A stretch of 64,000 bases of DNA from Defluviitaleaceae bacterium (GTDB lineage Bacteria; Bacillota; Clostridia; Lachnospirales; WQUN01). Under the pieces are notes generated by a model that was given only the letters and a program-made list of their open reading frames with translations, was not told where the DNA came from and ran no database searches. Both the position numbers and the translations under genes were made by a program. Location of the stretch: assembly GCA_009780315.1 (NCBI GenBank), contig WRAH01000003.1, forward strand, positions 62,001 through 126,000. Reading direction: 5' to 3'. The stretch's first letter is position 1; the number at the start of each line of letters is the position of its first letter. Shown here piece by piece: positions 52,371 to 60,706 of this stretch.

Positions 52371-54200
52371 ATGCACAAATTTTTAAAGAAAGCCGTTTCA
52401 CTTGCTTTGGCAAGCGCAATGGTTTTATCCAGCTTTTCATTGGTTTTTGCTAACGAAGCCGTATATGAAGAAGCACCTATTCTGTTTACAGATACCTTTG
52501 ACTTCTTGTCGGACACAAAAACAGCGGCACTTACCCAAGCCTATCAGGCTATGGAAACCATGGATGTATCGGGGCTTTCCTTTGCAGTGGTTCACCGTGA
52601 CACAAATCACACATGGACACGGGGTGTAGGATTTGCAGATGTAGAAAACGAACGTGGTGTAACAGAGGATACACTCTTTGACATTGGCTCTGTGACAAAA
52701 CTTTTCACGGCTATTTCAATTATGCAATTGGTTGAACAGGGCGTACTTGACCTTGACGAACCAATCACCACGTATTTACCAGACTTTTCTGTTTTGTCTC
52801 ACCCTGTCAATGGTGGGGATTACCGCAATATTACAACCAGAATGTTGCTTGCCCATGTGGCGGGTTTGCCTGGAGACATGTTTGGTGGTTTTGGCACAAT
52901 AGGGGCGCATTACCCTGCATTTATGAACAACATGCTTCCACGGCTTGCAGGGGTACACATGTACAATGTAGAGACTGACCGTATGGCATACTCTAATGTG
53001 GGATATACGGTTTTGGGCATACTTGTAGCAGAAGTTTCAGGCTTTGCAGCAGACGGTGATTTTTTCCATGGCTTTGCAAACTATATACAAGAAAATATTT
53101 TTGACCCGCTGGATATGGCTTCTACCACCTTCTTTCCAAATGAAGATGAAGTAGATGTTTCTTTGCCCTATATCACCGCTTCCCTTCCAGCGGCTGACCG
53201 TGTGTTTGCCAACGCAACATCCGTAGGCGGGCTTTACAGTAACGCGTATGATATGGCACGGTTTATGCATATGCTTTTAAACTTTGGGGAACTTGACGGC
53301 AACCGCATTCTGTCAGAAGCATATTTTGCACAAATGGTTGAAGTACAGGATTTTGACTTCTCACTTTCACCAATGATGCAGTATGCCCTTGGGTTTATCT
53401 ACTGGACTTGGATAGACGGCACTTCACACATGGGGCATGACGGCGGATGGATAAATTATTTTACAGGCTTAGTTTTAGATTTCGAGCATGGCATTGGCGT
53501 TTTTGGAACGACCAATAGCGTAAGCGGTGCGTCGGTGTCTTTGCAAGCACCTATTACCATGTTGGCTGACGCAAGATATGAGTTAGAGGGTATTGCGTCT
53601 CCAGTTGGGCCATTGCCTGAAAGAGAGCCGATTGAACTGTCACTAGAAGCACTGGAGGTTTTCACTGGATACTATGTAGGGCTTGGACATCTTCGTATTT
53701 CAGAAGAAGGTAAGTTATACTTTGCAGATACACTAGGCCCAGATGCCCACTTAGAATTTACACCATACTCTGACGGTAGCTTTGATTCAATACTTGGTCG
53801 TTTTTGGTTTAAAGAAATTGCAGGACGTATGATTCTTATGCAGGGCGAATTGGGTATCATTCCTGGCCCAGAGCGCATAGACTTGTGGCAAGCAGATGAA
53901 AGCCTAGACCGTTGGATTGGCGACACATGGCGTTATCAAACCACTGTGCCTAACAGTATTTTTAATGTGCCAGAGGCAACAATCACTGTTGGTGTAGACG
54001 AAGATGGTTATGCATTTTTGACAAGTTTAGCAGGGTCAGTACGCATTGGAATGATTGACGAATACACCTTCTATGTATTAGGCACAAGCCGAGGGCTTGG
54101 TGGCGTTATTCAATTTGGTATCGAAGAAGACGGCACAAAATGGCTGCAAGGCTGGGGTACAAGATATGTAATGGATGTAGAAAGTGATTTAGACGCATAA
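52371..54200 (+). CDS. secreted serine hydrolase, beta-lactamase class C fold
   Basis: 609-residue exported protein. Signal peptide 'FLKKAVSLALASAMVLSSF' with cleavage near 'VFA'. The hydrolase domain has the nucleophile in 'DIGSVTKLF' (SxxK, near residue 104), 'YSNVGYTVLG' (YxN) and 'SHMGHDGG' (HxG, third motif). From residue 420 two beta-rich domains follow ('FTGYYVGLGHLRI'), as in class C esterases and D-aminopeptidases. Likely acts on peptidoglycan peptides or esters outside the cell. AAGGAGG lies before the ATG. No clear promoter; a small hairpin CGTATA/TATACG stands at 52328-52342. Confidence 0.85.
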   Translation: MHKFLKKAVSLALASAMVLSSFSLVFANEAVYEEAPILFTDTFDFLSDTKTAALTQAYQAMETMDVSGLSFAVVHRDTNHTWTRGVGFADVENERGVTEDTLFDIGSVTKLFTAISIMQLVEQGVLDLDEPITTYLPDFSVLSHPVNGGDYRNITTRMLLAHVAGLPGDMFGGFGTIGAHYPAFMNNMLPRLAGVHMYNVETDRMAYSNVGYTVLGILVAEVSGFAADGDFFHGFANYIQENIFDPLDMASTTFFPNEDEVDVSLPYITASLPAADRVFANATSVGGLYSNAYDMARFMHMLLNFGELDGNRILSEAYFAQMVEVQDFDFSLSPMMQYALGFIYWTWIDGTSHMGHDGGWINYFTGLVLDFEHGIGVFGTTNSVSGASVSLQAPITMLADARYELEGIASPVGPLPEREPIELSLEALEVFTGYYVGLGHLRISEEGKLYFADTLGPDAHLEFTPYSDGSFDSILGRFWFKEIAGRMILMQGELGIIPGPERIDLWQADESLDRWIGDTWRYQTTVPNSIFNVPEATITVGVDEDGYAFLTSLAGSVRIGMIDEYTFYVLGTSRGLGGVIQFGIEEDGTKWLQGWGTRYVMDVESDLDA

Positions 54201-54215
54201 TAAAATAAAAAAAGT

Positions 54216-54254
54216 AGCGGTCTTGGGTTTTTAAACCCGAGGCCGCTCTTTTTT
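54216..54254. terminator. bidirectional terminator shared by convergent genes
   Basis: Fifteen bp stem (54216-54230 with 54233-54247, two G-T pairs) with a two-base TT loop and T runs on both outer sides. It also encodes the last residues and stop of the minus-strand fhlB gene. Confidence 0.85.
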
Positions 54255-54536
54255 TGCTGTTTCTTGTTTGTCCAAATCGTTGATAAAAACTAAAATTTGT
54301 GCAACGACTTCATAAAGGTCTGGGGGAATATGGTCGCCAATATCTAGGCGGGTGAGGTCTTCGGCAAGGGCCGCATCTTTGTGTATGACCACATCAGAAT
54401 TTTGGGCATTCTCAAGGATTTTTTCCGCAATGAAGCCTGCGCCTTTGGCTAGGATTTTAGGCGCGACTTCATCTGGATTATATTTGATTGCGACAGCCTT
54501 TTGCCTTGGGTTCAAGGGCTTTTTAAAATTATCCAT
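54231..54536 (-). CDS. fhlB: FlhB C-terminal-domain-like protein (YlqH/FhlB)
   Basis: 101-residue protein equal to the cytoplasmic C-terminal domain of the flagellar export switch FlhB without its membrane part. 'RQKAVAIKYNPDEVAPKILA' (core 'AVAIKYNPDEVAPKI') and 'IPPDLYEVVAQILVFIND' match. The NPTH autocleavage site is absent because the fragment begins after it. Bacillus subtilis has the same gene (ylqH) after rnhB and ylqG, as here. May substitute for or modulate FlhB. AAGGAG 6 bases before the ATG. Confidence 0.85.
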   Translation of the reverse strand: MDNFKKPLNPRQKAVAIKYNPDEVAPKILAKGAGFIAEKILENAQNSDVVIHKDAALAEDLTRLDIGDHIPPDLYEVVAQILVFINDLDKQETAKKERPRV

Positions 54537-54546
54537 CAGGTTCTCC

Positions 54547-55605
54547 TTAAACGCGCATGTCGAATGTATAACGCTTTGGCACGGGGGTAGGTTTTTGCTG
54601 ATTATTTGGCAGGGCAGAGCGTATGGTAAATGGTTCGGTTATGGGTTTAAATTCGGTCATTGTAAGGGAAATGCCCTTTTGATTTAACAAGGCAGTTAGA
54701 CGTGGTGTGTTTTGTTTTAGACATTGTAAAGTGGTATCTTTTGCGGCATGAAAGGCTAATGTACCATTTTGAATAGATACTTCCACCCGCCCTAGTGTAG
54801 GGGTTTCAACAGCAATGATAGCGGTGTTTGATACATGGGTGCTGGAATGAACTTCTGCAACCAATGATGCATAAGGTATTTGAAAATATTTACGGTGTTT
54901 CAAATGTGCCATAAATAATATCATGTCCCGTGCTTTTTCTAATGCTTCTTTTTTATAAGCTTCTTTTACAGTTGCCACATTTTTTAATGGAATGAGTTGC
55001 TCGTAAATTTTTGCATATAATTGACGGTAAAAATGTAGGATACCCTTGGGTGAAGGGTGAGGGTGGGCAACAGATGAACATTCGCTTAATAAAAGTTGAG
55101 GATTGTGCAAAATTTGGTTGAGTGCTTGAATGGTGTCTAATGACACAGGCATGTCTTCACCCAGTAGAAAAATGACGCTGTCAATATTTAATGCCTGTGC
55201 TTCTTTACTGGCATGGGCAAAAAATGTGACTTTGTGTAAAACTTGTGCGTCAACAGGGATACCCCTGTCTATAATGCCCCGCCCAAGGGCAAGCATTTCA
55301 GGGGTCACAGAAAGCCCCGCATTGGTTATTGCGTCAGTAAGCATATTATTTTTCTTTGTGTCTGGGTCAGCCTTTACCATTTCCAATACAATTTTGCCTT
55401 CAAAGTCATTTTCCCGTACAGAAAATAAACTCACTTCCCCAATACGTGCATCAGGTAAAACCATTGACCGTGCTGTATAAAGTTCACCGCCACTAAAGCG
55501 AATAACAACTTCCCCTGGGCGTATATCGTGAATCATTGCACGAAAAATATCCCCTGGGTGAAGTTCATGAAATCGGCGAATTGCCACGACTGAAAGATTT
55601 TTCAT
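54547..55605 (-). CDS. ylqG: YlqG-like protein, unknown function
   Basis: 352-residue protein located between rnhB and fhlB, the position of ylqG in Bacillus. Residues 10-60 have a beta region ('GDIFRAMIHDIRPGEVVIRF'), the middle is helical, and the end ('LGRVEVSIQNGTLAFHAA') is similar in style to the C-terminal domain of hook-length control protein FliK. A role in flagellar export with FhlB is possible but unproven. The start ATG 55605 overlaps the rnhB stop (ATGA); the open frame extends 16 codons further. Confidence 0.6.
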   Translation of the reverse strand: MKNLSVVAIRRFHELHPGDIFRAMIHDIRPGEVVIRFSGGELYTARSMVLPDARIGEVSLFSVRENDFEGKIVLEMVKADPDTKKNNMLTDAITNAGLSVTPEMLALGRGIIDRGIPVDAQVLHKVTFFAHASKEAQALNIDSVIFLLGEDMPVSLDTIQALNQILHNPQLLLSECSSVAHPHPSPKGILHFYRQLYAKIYEQLIPLKNVATVKEAYKKEALEKARDMILFMAHLKHRKYFQIPYASLVAEVHSSTHVSNTAIIAVETPTLGRVEVSIQNGTLAFHAAKDTTLQCLKQNTPRLTALLNQKGISLTMTEFKPITEPFTIRSALPNNQQKPTPVPKRYTFDMRV

Positions 55606-56231
55606 AACTGATGGTTCACCTTTCTGCAAAAACTTCTGCGATGTTCGGGACAAAGCCCATACTTTTCAATTGCATGTTTGTGTGCAACTGTACCATAACC
55701 CTTGTGTTGGTCAAAGCCATATTCAGGATACTGCTTATGCATAGTCTCCATCATAGTATCCCGTTCTACTTTAGCCAGTATACTTGCCGCCCCAATTAAA
55801 TGACTGAAAAAATCGCCCTTGACAATGGAAATTGTGGGACACCCGCAGAGTGGGGCAGTTGTGCCGTCAATCAGCGCGACAGCCTGTTTGGTTTCATTTA
55901 AAACACCATCAATCGCCTGTCCCATGGCAAGCATGGTGGCTTGTAAAATATTTATTCTATCAATTTCAGCTGCATGAACGATGCCAAAAGCGTAAGCTAT
56001 GGCGGCAGTCTTTATTTCAGCCGCCAATTGCCCACGCTTTAAAGGGGATAACTTTTTAGAATCCGTTACCCCTTCAATCACTAACTCCTTTGGAAGTATT
56101 AGCGCGCAAGCAACAACAGGCCCAACAAGGGGGCCGCGCCCTGCTTCATCCACGCCAATGACAGGGGAAAATCCGCTCTTGTACAAAAGGCCTTCAAAGA
56201 TATTTGGCGCAGTTTTAACCGCCCTAGGCAT
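55602..56231 (-). CDS. rnhB: ribonuclease HII
   Basis: 209 aa enzyme that cuts RNA in RNA-DNA hybrids and single misincorporated ribonucleotides. Catalytic residues in 'VIGVDEAGRGPLVGPVVA' (Asp, Glu), 'VALIDG' (Asp) and 'GAASILAKVERD' (Asp); ends with 'HKGYGTVAHKHAIEKYGLC' (core 'HKGYGTVAHKHAI'). Start overlaps the spoIIM-like gene by eight bases. Confidence 0.95.
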   Translation of the reverse strand: MPRAVKTAPNIFEGLLYKSGFSPVIGVDEAGRGPLVGPVVACALILPKELVIEGVTDSKKLSPLKRGQLAAEIKTAAIAYAFGIVHAAEIDRINILQATMLAMGQAIDGVLNETKQAVALIDGTTAPLCGCPTISIVKGDFFSHLIGAASILAKVERDTMMETMHKQYPEYGFDQHKGYGTVAHKHAIEKYGLCPEHRRSFCRKVNHQL

Positions 56232-57192
56232 CTTTATGGATTCTCATGGAGTAAACAATAAATCCAATGCCTGTCAATGCAGCAAAAGTCAGCTTTAACC
56301 AAGGGTTAATCCCAAGAGGGGTAAAAAAACCTTCAATAACAGCTGCAATCACCAGCATAGCCACAACACCAGGCATAAGTACAGCGGCTTGCTTTGCACT
56401 GGCAATTAAAGCATGTCGTCGTGTTAAATCTCCTGGGATTAGCAAACCCTTACCTATCATAAGCCCGCCGCCGCCGCAAAGGAAAATAGCCATAAGTTCC
56501 AGCACCCCGTGGGGAAGAATGAGTGAATAGGCTATCAGCATGTCCGCACCGCTTTGATGAAAAAATCCCATGAGTGCGCCAACAATAAGCCCGTTGTAAA
56601 CTAAAATAAAAATTGTGCCAATGCCGCCTAAAATACCAAAAGCAAAGGTCATAAACGCCACTCTAACATTATTTGTTCCAATCACAGCGGTCATGTAGGC
56701 ATAATCCCAAGCAACACCACCGTCACCCCAATCAGGGGTTTCCCCTTCTAAAGTACCATCCCCTATCCAGCCAGGCATGATGGTTTGCAAATTTGCAGGG
56801 TCACTTGAAACATAAAACCCTGCAAAAACAACACCCAACGCAAAAAAAGCCGCGGCAACAGCCCAAAAACGCCAAGTATCACGCACGGCTTGGGGGAAGG
56901 TGTAGGCAAAGTATTCCCAAACTTGCCCAAACCCGCCTTTTTCTCTGACATAGAAAAAATTATGGGCTACGCCAACAATTCTGTTTAAGTAAGGCAATGC
57001 ATTGCCTGTGGGAAAATGTGTCTTGGCGTAGGCAAGATGATGGCTGGCAAGCCGAAAAAGTCGAGAAAACTCTCGAACTTCATCAACTGCCAGCCCTTTA
57101 ACGCCCCTTCTGCTTTTAGCCAAATGATGATTAAAAGCTTCTAGGGTCTTCCATGTCTCTTCATTTTTTGCAATAAACTTTACTTCTGTCAT
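56224..57192 (-). CDS. stage II sporulation protein M-like membrane protein
   Basis: SpoIIM/DUF95 family protein, 322 aa. An 85-residue cytoplasmic helical part is followed by about five or six membrane segments ('FWAVAAAFFALGVVFAGFYV', 'GGIGTIFILVYNGLIVGALM', 'ILPHGVLELMAIFLCGGGG', with 'LPHGVLEL' typical). Proteins of this longer form usually sit beside RDD-family membrane proteins; SpoIIM itself drives membrane engulfment in sporulation. Here it is in an operon with rnhB, so a direct sporulation role is uncertain. Confidence 0.8.
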   Translation of the reverse strand: MTEVKFIAKNEETWKTLEAFNHHLAKSRRGVKGLAVDEVREFSRLFRLASHHLAYAKTHFPTGNALPYLNRIVGVAHNFFYVREKGGFGQVWEYFAYTFPQAVRDTWRFWAVAAAFFALGVVFAGFYVSSDPANLQTIMPGWIGDGTLEGETPDWGDGGVAWDYAYMTAVIGTNNVRVAFMTFAFGILGGIGTIFILVYNGLIVGALMGFFHQSGADMLIAYSLILPHGVLELMAIFLCGGGGLMIGKGLLIPGDLTRRHALIASAKQAAVLMPGVVAMLVIAAVIEGFFTPLGINPWLKLTFAALTGIGFIVYSMRIHKDA

Positions 57193-57200
57193 TCCCTATC

Positions 57201-58454
57201 CTAAATTTCGCTTTCGTTGACAGTAATGTTAATTAAGTCACTATACCAAATCATGGCTTCTTTGTAGGCATAGTGAATTTGGTCAATGGTAATATTGCGC
57301 ACCAATGCCACCCGTGAAATTTCTTTCCAATGTCCTAGTTCGTATTGCTGTACGAAGAATAGCACACTAAAGAAATCACCACTGCCATCTACCAGCGCGT
57401 TATGGATTGGGGGTGGAACAAACACGAGTTTAAAGGCTTCTTGAATAGGCATATCCAGCACAACGTCAAGGACAGAAAACAGACCTAAAAGGAATAGGTT
57501 TTCCTGTACAATCGCCATTTCAAAATGCCGTGCTAAATTTTCGCAAAACTTTGCACGGATAAGGGACAGCCTTGTAATTTCAGAAGGACTATCAACACAA
57601 AGGGCGTTTGAAACGGCTGTGCTTACCCATTTTTTAATTTCTTTTTGCCCAAGCATTGCCGCGGCTTGGTTAAGGTTTTTAACTTCTGTGCGGGATTTGC
57701 TGGAGGTGTTGACTAGGCGCATGAACTGAATCGCAAGGGCAGTATCCTGCCGAACAGTGCGTGTAAAGGTTTGAAAATCAAAATCATCTTGATTGACGAT
57801 ATTAAGCAATTGAATATAGTTGGTTTTGAGGGGAGAAAGGGCGTTTTGCTTGGCATTAGAAGGCATATGTACCTTATAAAATGCACCGTCAAACAGGCTT
57901 ATTTTTGCATTGGCAGAGTTTTTAATATTATCAAAAATCGTCTTTTCACCAATATCTGTTGCAACTACTGTGACTTTAGGCAACGCAGTTTTGATGGCTA
58001 TAGAGCTTTCTATAAGCTTTTCTGTACTTACCTTTAAAAACACATGGCTGATATAAGGGGTAAATGATTCCACATAGTTCATGTTTCCTGTGAAATATAC
58101 CGCAAATTTGTAGCCTCGCCCTGTAAGTTCTTTACACCTTTGAATCACCAATGGGTCAGGGGTGGTTGACGCGTCTAGTAAGAAGATAATTTTTTCTGGC
58201 TCTTCTGTAATATTGCGCGTCAGGTCTGTCACCAGTTGAATTTGGGTGATGGGAATAAAGATGTCTTTATCCTGAGTGAGCGCGTCTAGCCCCACTTCAT
58301 TCATAAAATCTATAAAAGGCGAATCCATTGCCCTGTCTAATGGGTTGGACTTTGTAGATTCTAAAATGGCATTGCCATATTGGGCAGCCATATAGTACCC
58401 TTTCACTTTCATGTCACTATTAAATAGAGGTTTGGATACAATCAATAAATTCAT
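57201..58454 (-). CDS. EAL-like and HDOD domain signalling protein, YuxH type
   Basis: 417 aa. The N-terminal 195 residues have the layout of a degenerate EAL domain ('KIIFLLDASTT', 'ATDIGEKTIFDN', 'LFDGAFY') without the EAL motif itself. The C-terminal half is an HDOD domain ('LAIQFMRLVNTSS', 'NLNQAAAMLGQKEIKKWVS', core 'AAAMLGQKEIKKW'). Such YuxH-type proteins are thought to be c-di-GMP or stress signalling adaptors. Nine bases before the SpoIIM-like gene; promoter 58508-58536. Confidence 0.8.
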   Translation of the reverse strand: MNLLIVSKPLFNSDMKVKGYYMAAQYGNAILESTKSNPLDRAMDSPFIDFMNEVGLDALTQDKDIFIPITQIQLVTDLTRNITEEPEKIIFLLDASTTPDPLVIQRCKELTGRGYKFAVYFTGNMNYVESFTPYISHVFLKVSTEKLIESSIAIKTALPKVTVVATDIGEKTIFDNIKNSANAKISLFDGAFYKVHMPSNAKQNALSPLKTNYIQLLNIVNQDDFDFQTFTRTVRQDTALAIQFMRLVNTSSKSRTEVKNLNQAAAMLGQKEIKKWVSTAVSNALCVDSPSEITRLSLIRAKFCENLARHFEMAIVQENLFLLGLFSVLDVVLDMPIQEAFKLVFVPPPIHNALVDGSGDFFSVLFFVQQYELGHWKEISRVALVRNITIDQIHYAYKEAMIWYSDLINITVNESEI

Positions 58455-58507
58455 GAATACCCCGCTCCTGGCGCAAATTTTAGTGTTTTGATAATTAGTA
58501 TTAACTC

Positions 58508-58536
58508 ATTATACAGTAGTCGTGAGCGGTATTCAA
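58508..58536 (-). promoter_or_regulatory. sigA promoter of the yuxH-rnhB-fhlB operon
   Basis: Minus strand TTGAAT (58536-58531), 17 bases, perfect TATAAT (58513-58508). The -35 box covers the stop of the deacetylase gene. Confidence 0.75.
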
Positions 58537-59378
58537 GGGTTTTTCTTCGGAAGCTTTCCAAGTATTTCTTCAACAGTGCGTTTGTTGGCACGATTGACCC
58601 GTTTAATTCGGAAAAGCCCGTCCAAATCTCCTCTGGAAAATAGATTCATTCCTTCCTCGCAACCGAAGCTTGCAACCATGCCTAGTTCCTCCAGCACTTT
58701 TTGTGAACCTTCTCCAATAACCCCTAGGGGATAAATAAATGCTGTGGGAATATGCCCAATATTTTCACTGCAAGCGTCTTGAAGTTTTTTTAAATCTTCA
58801 CGTAAGCGTATATGATAGGCTTCGTCAGATTCCCCTTTGCGCCGTCCGCTTCCATTTTTGCCGTGGAGGTCATAGCTGTGGTTTTGAATTTCTACAAGCC
58901 CTGACTCATGAAGTGCCAACACTTGCCCCCATGTTAAATTAGGATACTTTGCTTTGGGGTTTTCTTCTGCCAAGGGTGTATACTGGTCTGCCGTTGCCCC
59001 AATAATGGCTACGATTGCCCGCATGTTGTACTTTTGCAAAAGGGGCAAAACATATTCATAGTCGCCTGAATTGCCGTCGTCAAAAGTAAGCATGATGGGT
59101 TTTTCGGGGAGTTGACCCATGTTGTTGACAAAGTTGAATAAATCTTCCATGACAATGGGTGTGTATCCATTATCCCGCAAATACACCAAGTCTGTCTCAA
59201 AGTCATCAGGGCGAATGCCGTACTTGCCAATGTACTTAGACTGTTCTGTAACCAAATGATACATAATCACAGGCACTTCTATTTCTACTGATTCCAGTAC
59301 TTCCAATACTTCTACTGCCTGAACCCGCACCCCAAAAGCCATCATTGCCACAAAAAAAAGCATAAAAAAATTCCGCAT
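58533..59378 (-). CDS. secreted polysaccharide deacetylase
   Basis: NodB-fold carbohydrate esterase of about 281 aa with a signal peptide ('FFMLFFVAMMAFGVRVQA'). Motif 1 'MLTFDDGNS' with the catalytic base and metal Asp, motif 2 'EIQNHSYDLH' with H-x3-H, and 'AFIYPLG' as motif 3. Substrate probably N-acetyl groups of peptidoglycan or a surface polysaccharide. Start is uncertain: AAAGGAG stands 15 bases before ATG 59378 and inside the longer frame from 59420. Confidence 0.85.
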   Translation of the reverse strand: MRNFFMLFFVAMMAFGVRVQAVEVLEVLESVEIEVPVIMYHLVTEQSKYIGKYGIRPDDFETDLVYLRDNGYTPIVMEDLFNFVNNMGQLPEKPIMLTFDDGNSGDYEYVLPLLQKYNMRAIVAIIGATADQYTPLAEENPKAKYPNLTWGQVLALHESGLVEIQNHSYDLHGKNGSGRRKGESDEAYHIRLREDLKKLQDACSENIGHIPTAFIYPLGVIGEGSQKVLEELGMVASFGCEEGMNLFSRGDLDGLFRIKRVNRANKRTVEEILGKLPKKNP

Positions 59379-59450
59379 GATTTTAGAAACACTCTCCTTT
59401 GGAGATAGTATTCCAATCATGCAGAAAAATTAGTGATGTAAATTATTGGT

Positions 59451-59924
59451 CTAGCCTAATATAAAAGATTCAAGTGTTTTACCAAACATTTGCTCTTGAC
59501 CCACATGGCGAAAACCTACTTTTTTTATGACGCTGATAGATGCGAGATTTTCTGGGTATGATATGGCAATAAGGGGGCGGGGGCTGTGTGTGTCCAGTAT
59601 AGCTTTTGCGGCTTCGGTGGCGTATCCTTTGCCCCAAGCATTTTCCCCGTAAGCATACATAAGTTCTTTTCTGCCATCAGGCAAACCGCGTACACCGCTG
59701 TATCCCAGCAATTGACCCCTTTCACGCTCAACGACAGCATATACCCCAAGTCCATGACCCCATGTAGATTCAAGTGAGTCAATAAACCGCTTGATATTTT
59801 CTCTTAGTATGGCTTGACCTGTGCCTAAGTAGCGGTATACGTTGGGGTTGGTCATAATATCCGCAAATGCCTGTTCGTCTTCTGATGTAAAGCGTCTTAA
59901 AATAAGTCTTTCTGTGTCAAGCAT
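59451..59924 (-). CDS. GNAT acetyltransferase, RimJ/RimL type
   Basis: 157 aa N-acetyltransferase. 'LDTERLILRRFTSEDEQAF' (core 'TERLILRRF') at the start, acetyl-CoA loop 'ENAWGKGYATEAAKAI' near residue 92 and 'NLASISVIKKVGFRHVG' near 130 are the usual RimL-type motifs. ATG 59924 follows GGAGG by 7 bases. Could modify a protein N-terminus or a small metabolite. Confidence 0.85.
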   Translation of the reverse strand: MLDTERLILRRFTSEDEQAFADIMTNPNVYRYLGTGQAILRENIKRFIDSLESTWGHGLGVYAVVERERGQLLGYSGVRGLPDGRKELMYAYGENAWGKGYATEAAKAILDTHSPRPLIAISYPENLASISVIKKVGFRHVGQEQMFGKTLESFILG

Positions 59925-59959
59925 TGTACATCCTCCTATAATTTCACTTGCTAAAGTGT

Positions 59960-60022
59960 AAAAAAATTCCCCATACATTAGAATATCCTCCATTTAAGGC
60001 AACACTTCAATGTATGGGGAAA
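59960..60022 (-). terminator. terminator of the AbrB-like gene
   Basis: Thirteen perfect pairs (60021-60009 with 59979-59967) with a loop of 29 bases, followed on the minus strand by seven T. Weaker pairing extends outward (CTAAAGT on both sides at 59951 and 60033). Confidence 0.75.
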
Positions 60023-60035
60023 ATAATACTTTAGC

Positions 60036-60344
60036 TTATGCTGATTTTAATATGATAATGTTATCATTAACATAAAGTGCAACGGTACTGCCTGCTTTCC
60101 AGCCTTGTTGACTTAATAGTTCATGAGAAAATGTTACCCTGTGCAGTTCGTCTAGGGTGCTGGTGTAGTTGTAACAGGTACATGCGGGGATGGGCTCACC
60201 GTCTACACGCTGTAAAATGACAATCGTGTCTATTGGGGTGAGGGAAACCTGCATGTTTGCTCTTAAATTAAGTTTGGTTCTAATCTCGACGGGCAAAACC
60301 ATCCGTCCTAGTTCGTCAATACCTCTGGAGCTGTATCGTTCCAT
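60036..60344 (-). CDS. AbrB-like regulator with two swapped-hairpin halves
   Basis: 102 aa. The N-terminal 45 residues ('RGIDELGRMVLPVEIRTKL') match the SpoVT/AbrB DNA-binding fold of transition-state regulators. The second half ('STLDELHRVTFSHELLSQQG') has the same spacing and looks like a second, diverged copy, where AbrB itself has a different C-terminal domain. AGGAGG 9 bases before ATG. It probably regulates stationary-phase genes; a palindrome upstream at 60361-60386 may be its own site. Confidence 0.8.
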   Translation of the reverse strand: MERYSSRGIDELGRMVLPVEIRTKLNLRANMQVSLTPIDTIVILQRVDGEPIPACTCYNYTSTLDELHRVTFSHELLSQQGWKAGSTVALYVNDNIIILKSA

Positions 60345-60360
60345 GGCTTAACGCCTCCTT

Positions 60361-60386
60361 ATAATTTATTTGCCGAAATAAATTAT
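60361..60386. repeat. 11 bp AT-rich inverted repeat before the AbrB-like gene
   Basis: ATAATTTATTT (60361-60371) and AAATAAATTAT (60376-60386) are perfect complements around GCCG. It lies between the start of the AbrB-like gene and the candidate noncoding RNA and could control either. Confidence 0.55.
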
Positions 60387-60389
60387 GCA

Positions 60390-60395
60390 TATAAG
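60390..60395 (+). promoter_or_regulatory. candidate -10 box of the noncoding RNA
   Basis: TATAAG, five of six to consensus, would start transcription near 60402, one base before the first stem of the RNA. No convincing -35 box is present. Confidence 0.35.
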
Positions 60396-60401
60396 GATGG
60401 C

Positions 60402-60698
60402 CGCCATCACCTAAGTTAAACAGGTTCGCCATAACACACACAACATTTGCATTGTATCGCTATCGCATAGGTTAATTAAAAACATCTCAAGGCGGGGGAT
60501 GCTTGAAAATGTGAGGTGATTGTTGTAAAATAAAATTGCCGTGGTGGCAGGTGAACCTGTTTATATTAGGCGATGGCTAAGTGCATCCCTATATAAGCTG
60601 ACGGGTGGGCTAACACCTGTTCAGCTACTGCGGTACTTCCACTTTATTTCCGCACCTGTATTTTACCATATGACTTCCTCTAGGGGAAGCTTTTTTTT
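60402..60698 (+). ncRNA. candidate structured noncoding RNA, unknown class
   Basis: No convincing protein gene exists between 60345 and 60706. The plus strand folds well: a long closing stem pairs 60403-60427 with 60553-60577 (22 of 25 positions), extended by GCCA 60428-60431 with 60545-60548. Inside lie ACAACA/TGTTGT (60440-60445 with 60521-60526) and a 7 bp hairpin 60483-60489 with 60512-60518. After the closing stem come a 12 bp hairpin with one bulge (60596-60626), a 5 bp hairpin (60629-60654, 16-base loop) and a terminator. CAGGTG (60548-60553) can also pair with either of two CACCTG copies (60614, 60653), allowing an alternative fold. SRP RNA, RNase P RNA and tmRNA signatures were not found; 6S or a raiA-like RNA cannot be judged. 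Confidence 0.55.
60674..60698 (+). terminator. Rho-independent terminator of the noncoding RNA
   Basis: CTTCC (60674-60678) pairs with GGAAG (60685-60689), followed by C and eight T (60691-60698). Confidence 0.65.
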
Positions 60699-60706
60699 GA
60701 CAAATT

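Noticed and set aside
59451-59993. Earlier start for the GNAT gene at 59993
   Set aside because: The extra 23 codons lie in the terminator of the AbrB-like gene and have no ribosome site; GGAGG points to 59924.
60402-60698. Possible SRP RNA, RNase P RNA or tmRNA
   Set aside because: The conserved SRP tetraloop region (GGAAG with AGGTC), the RNase P GAGGAAAGTCC and ACAGAAA segments, and the tmRNA ends were looked for on both strands and not found.
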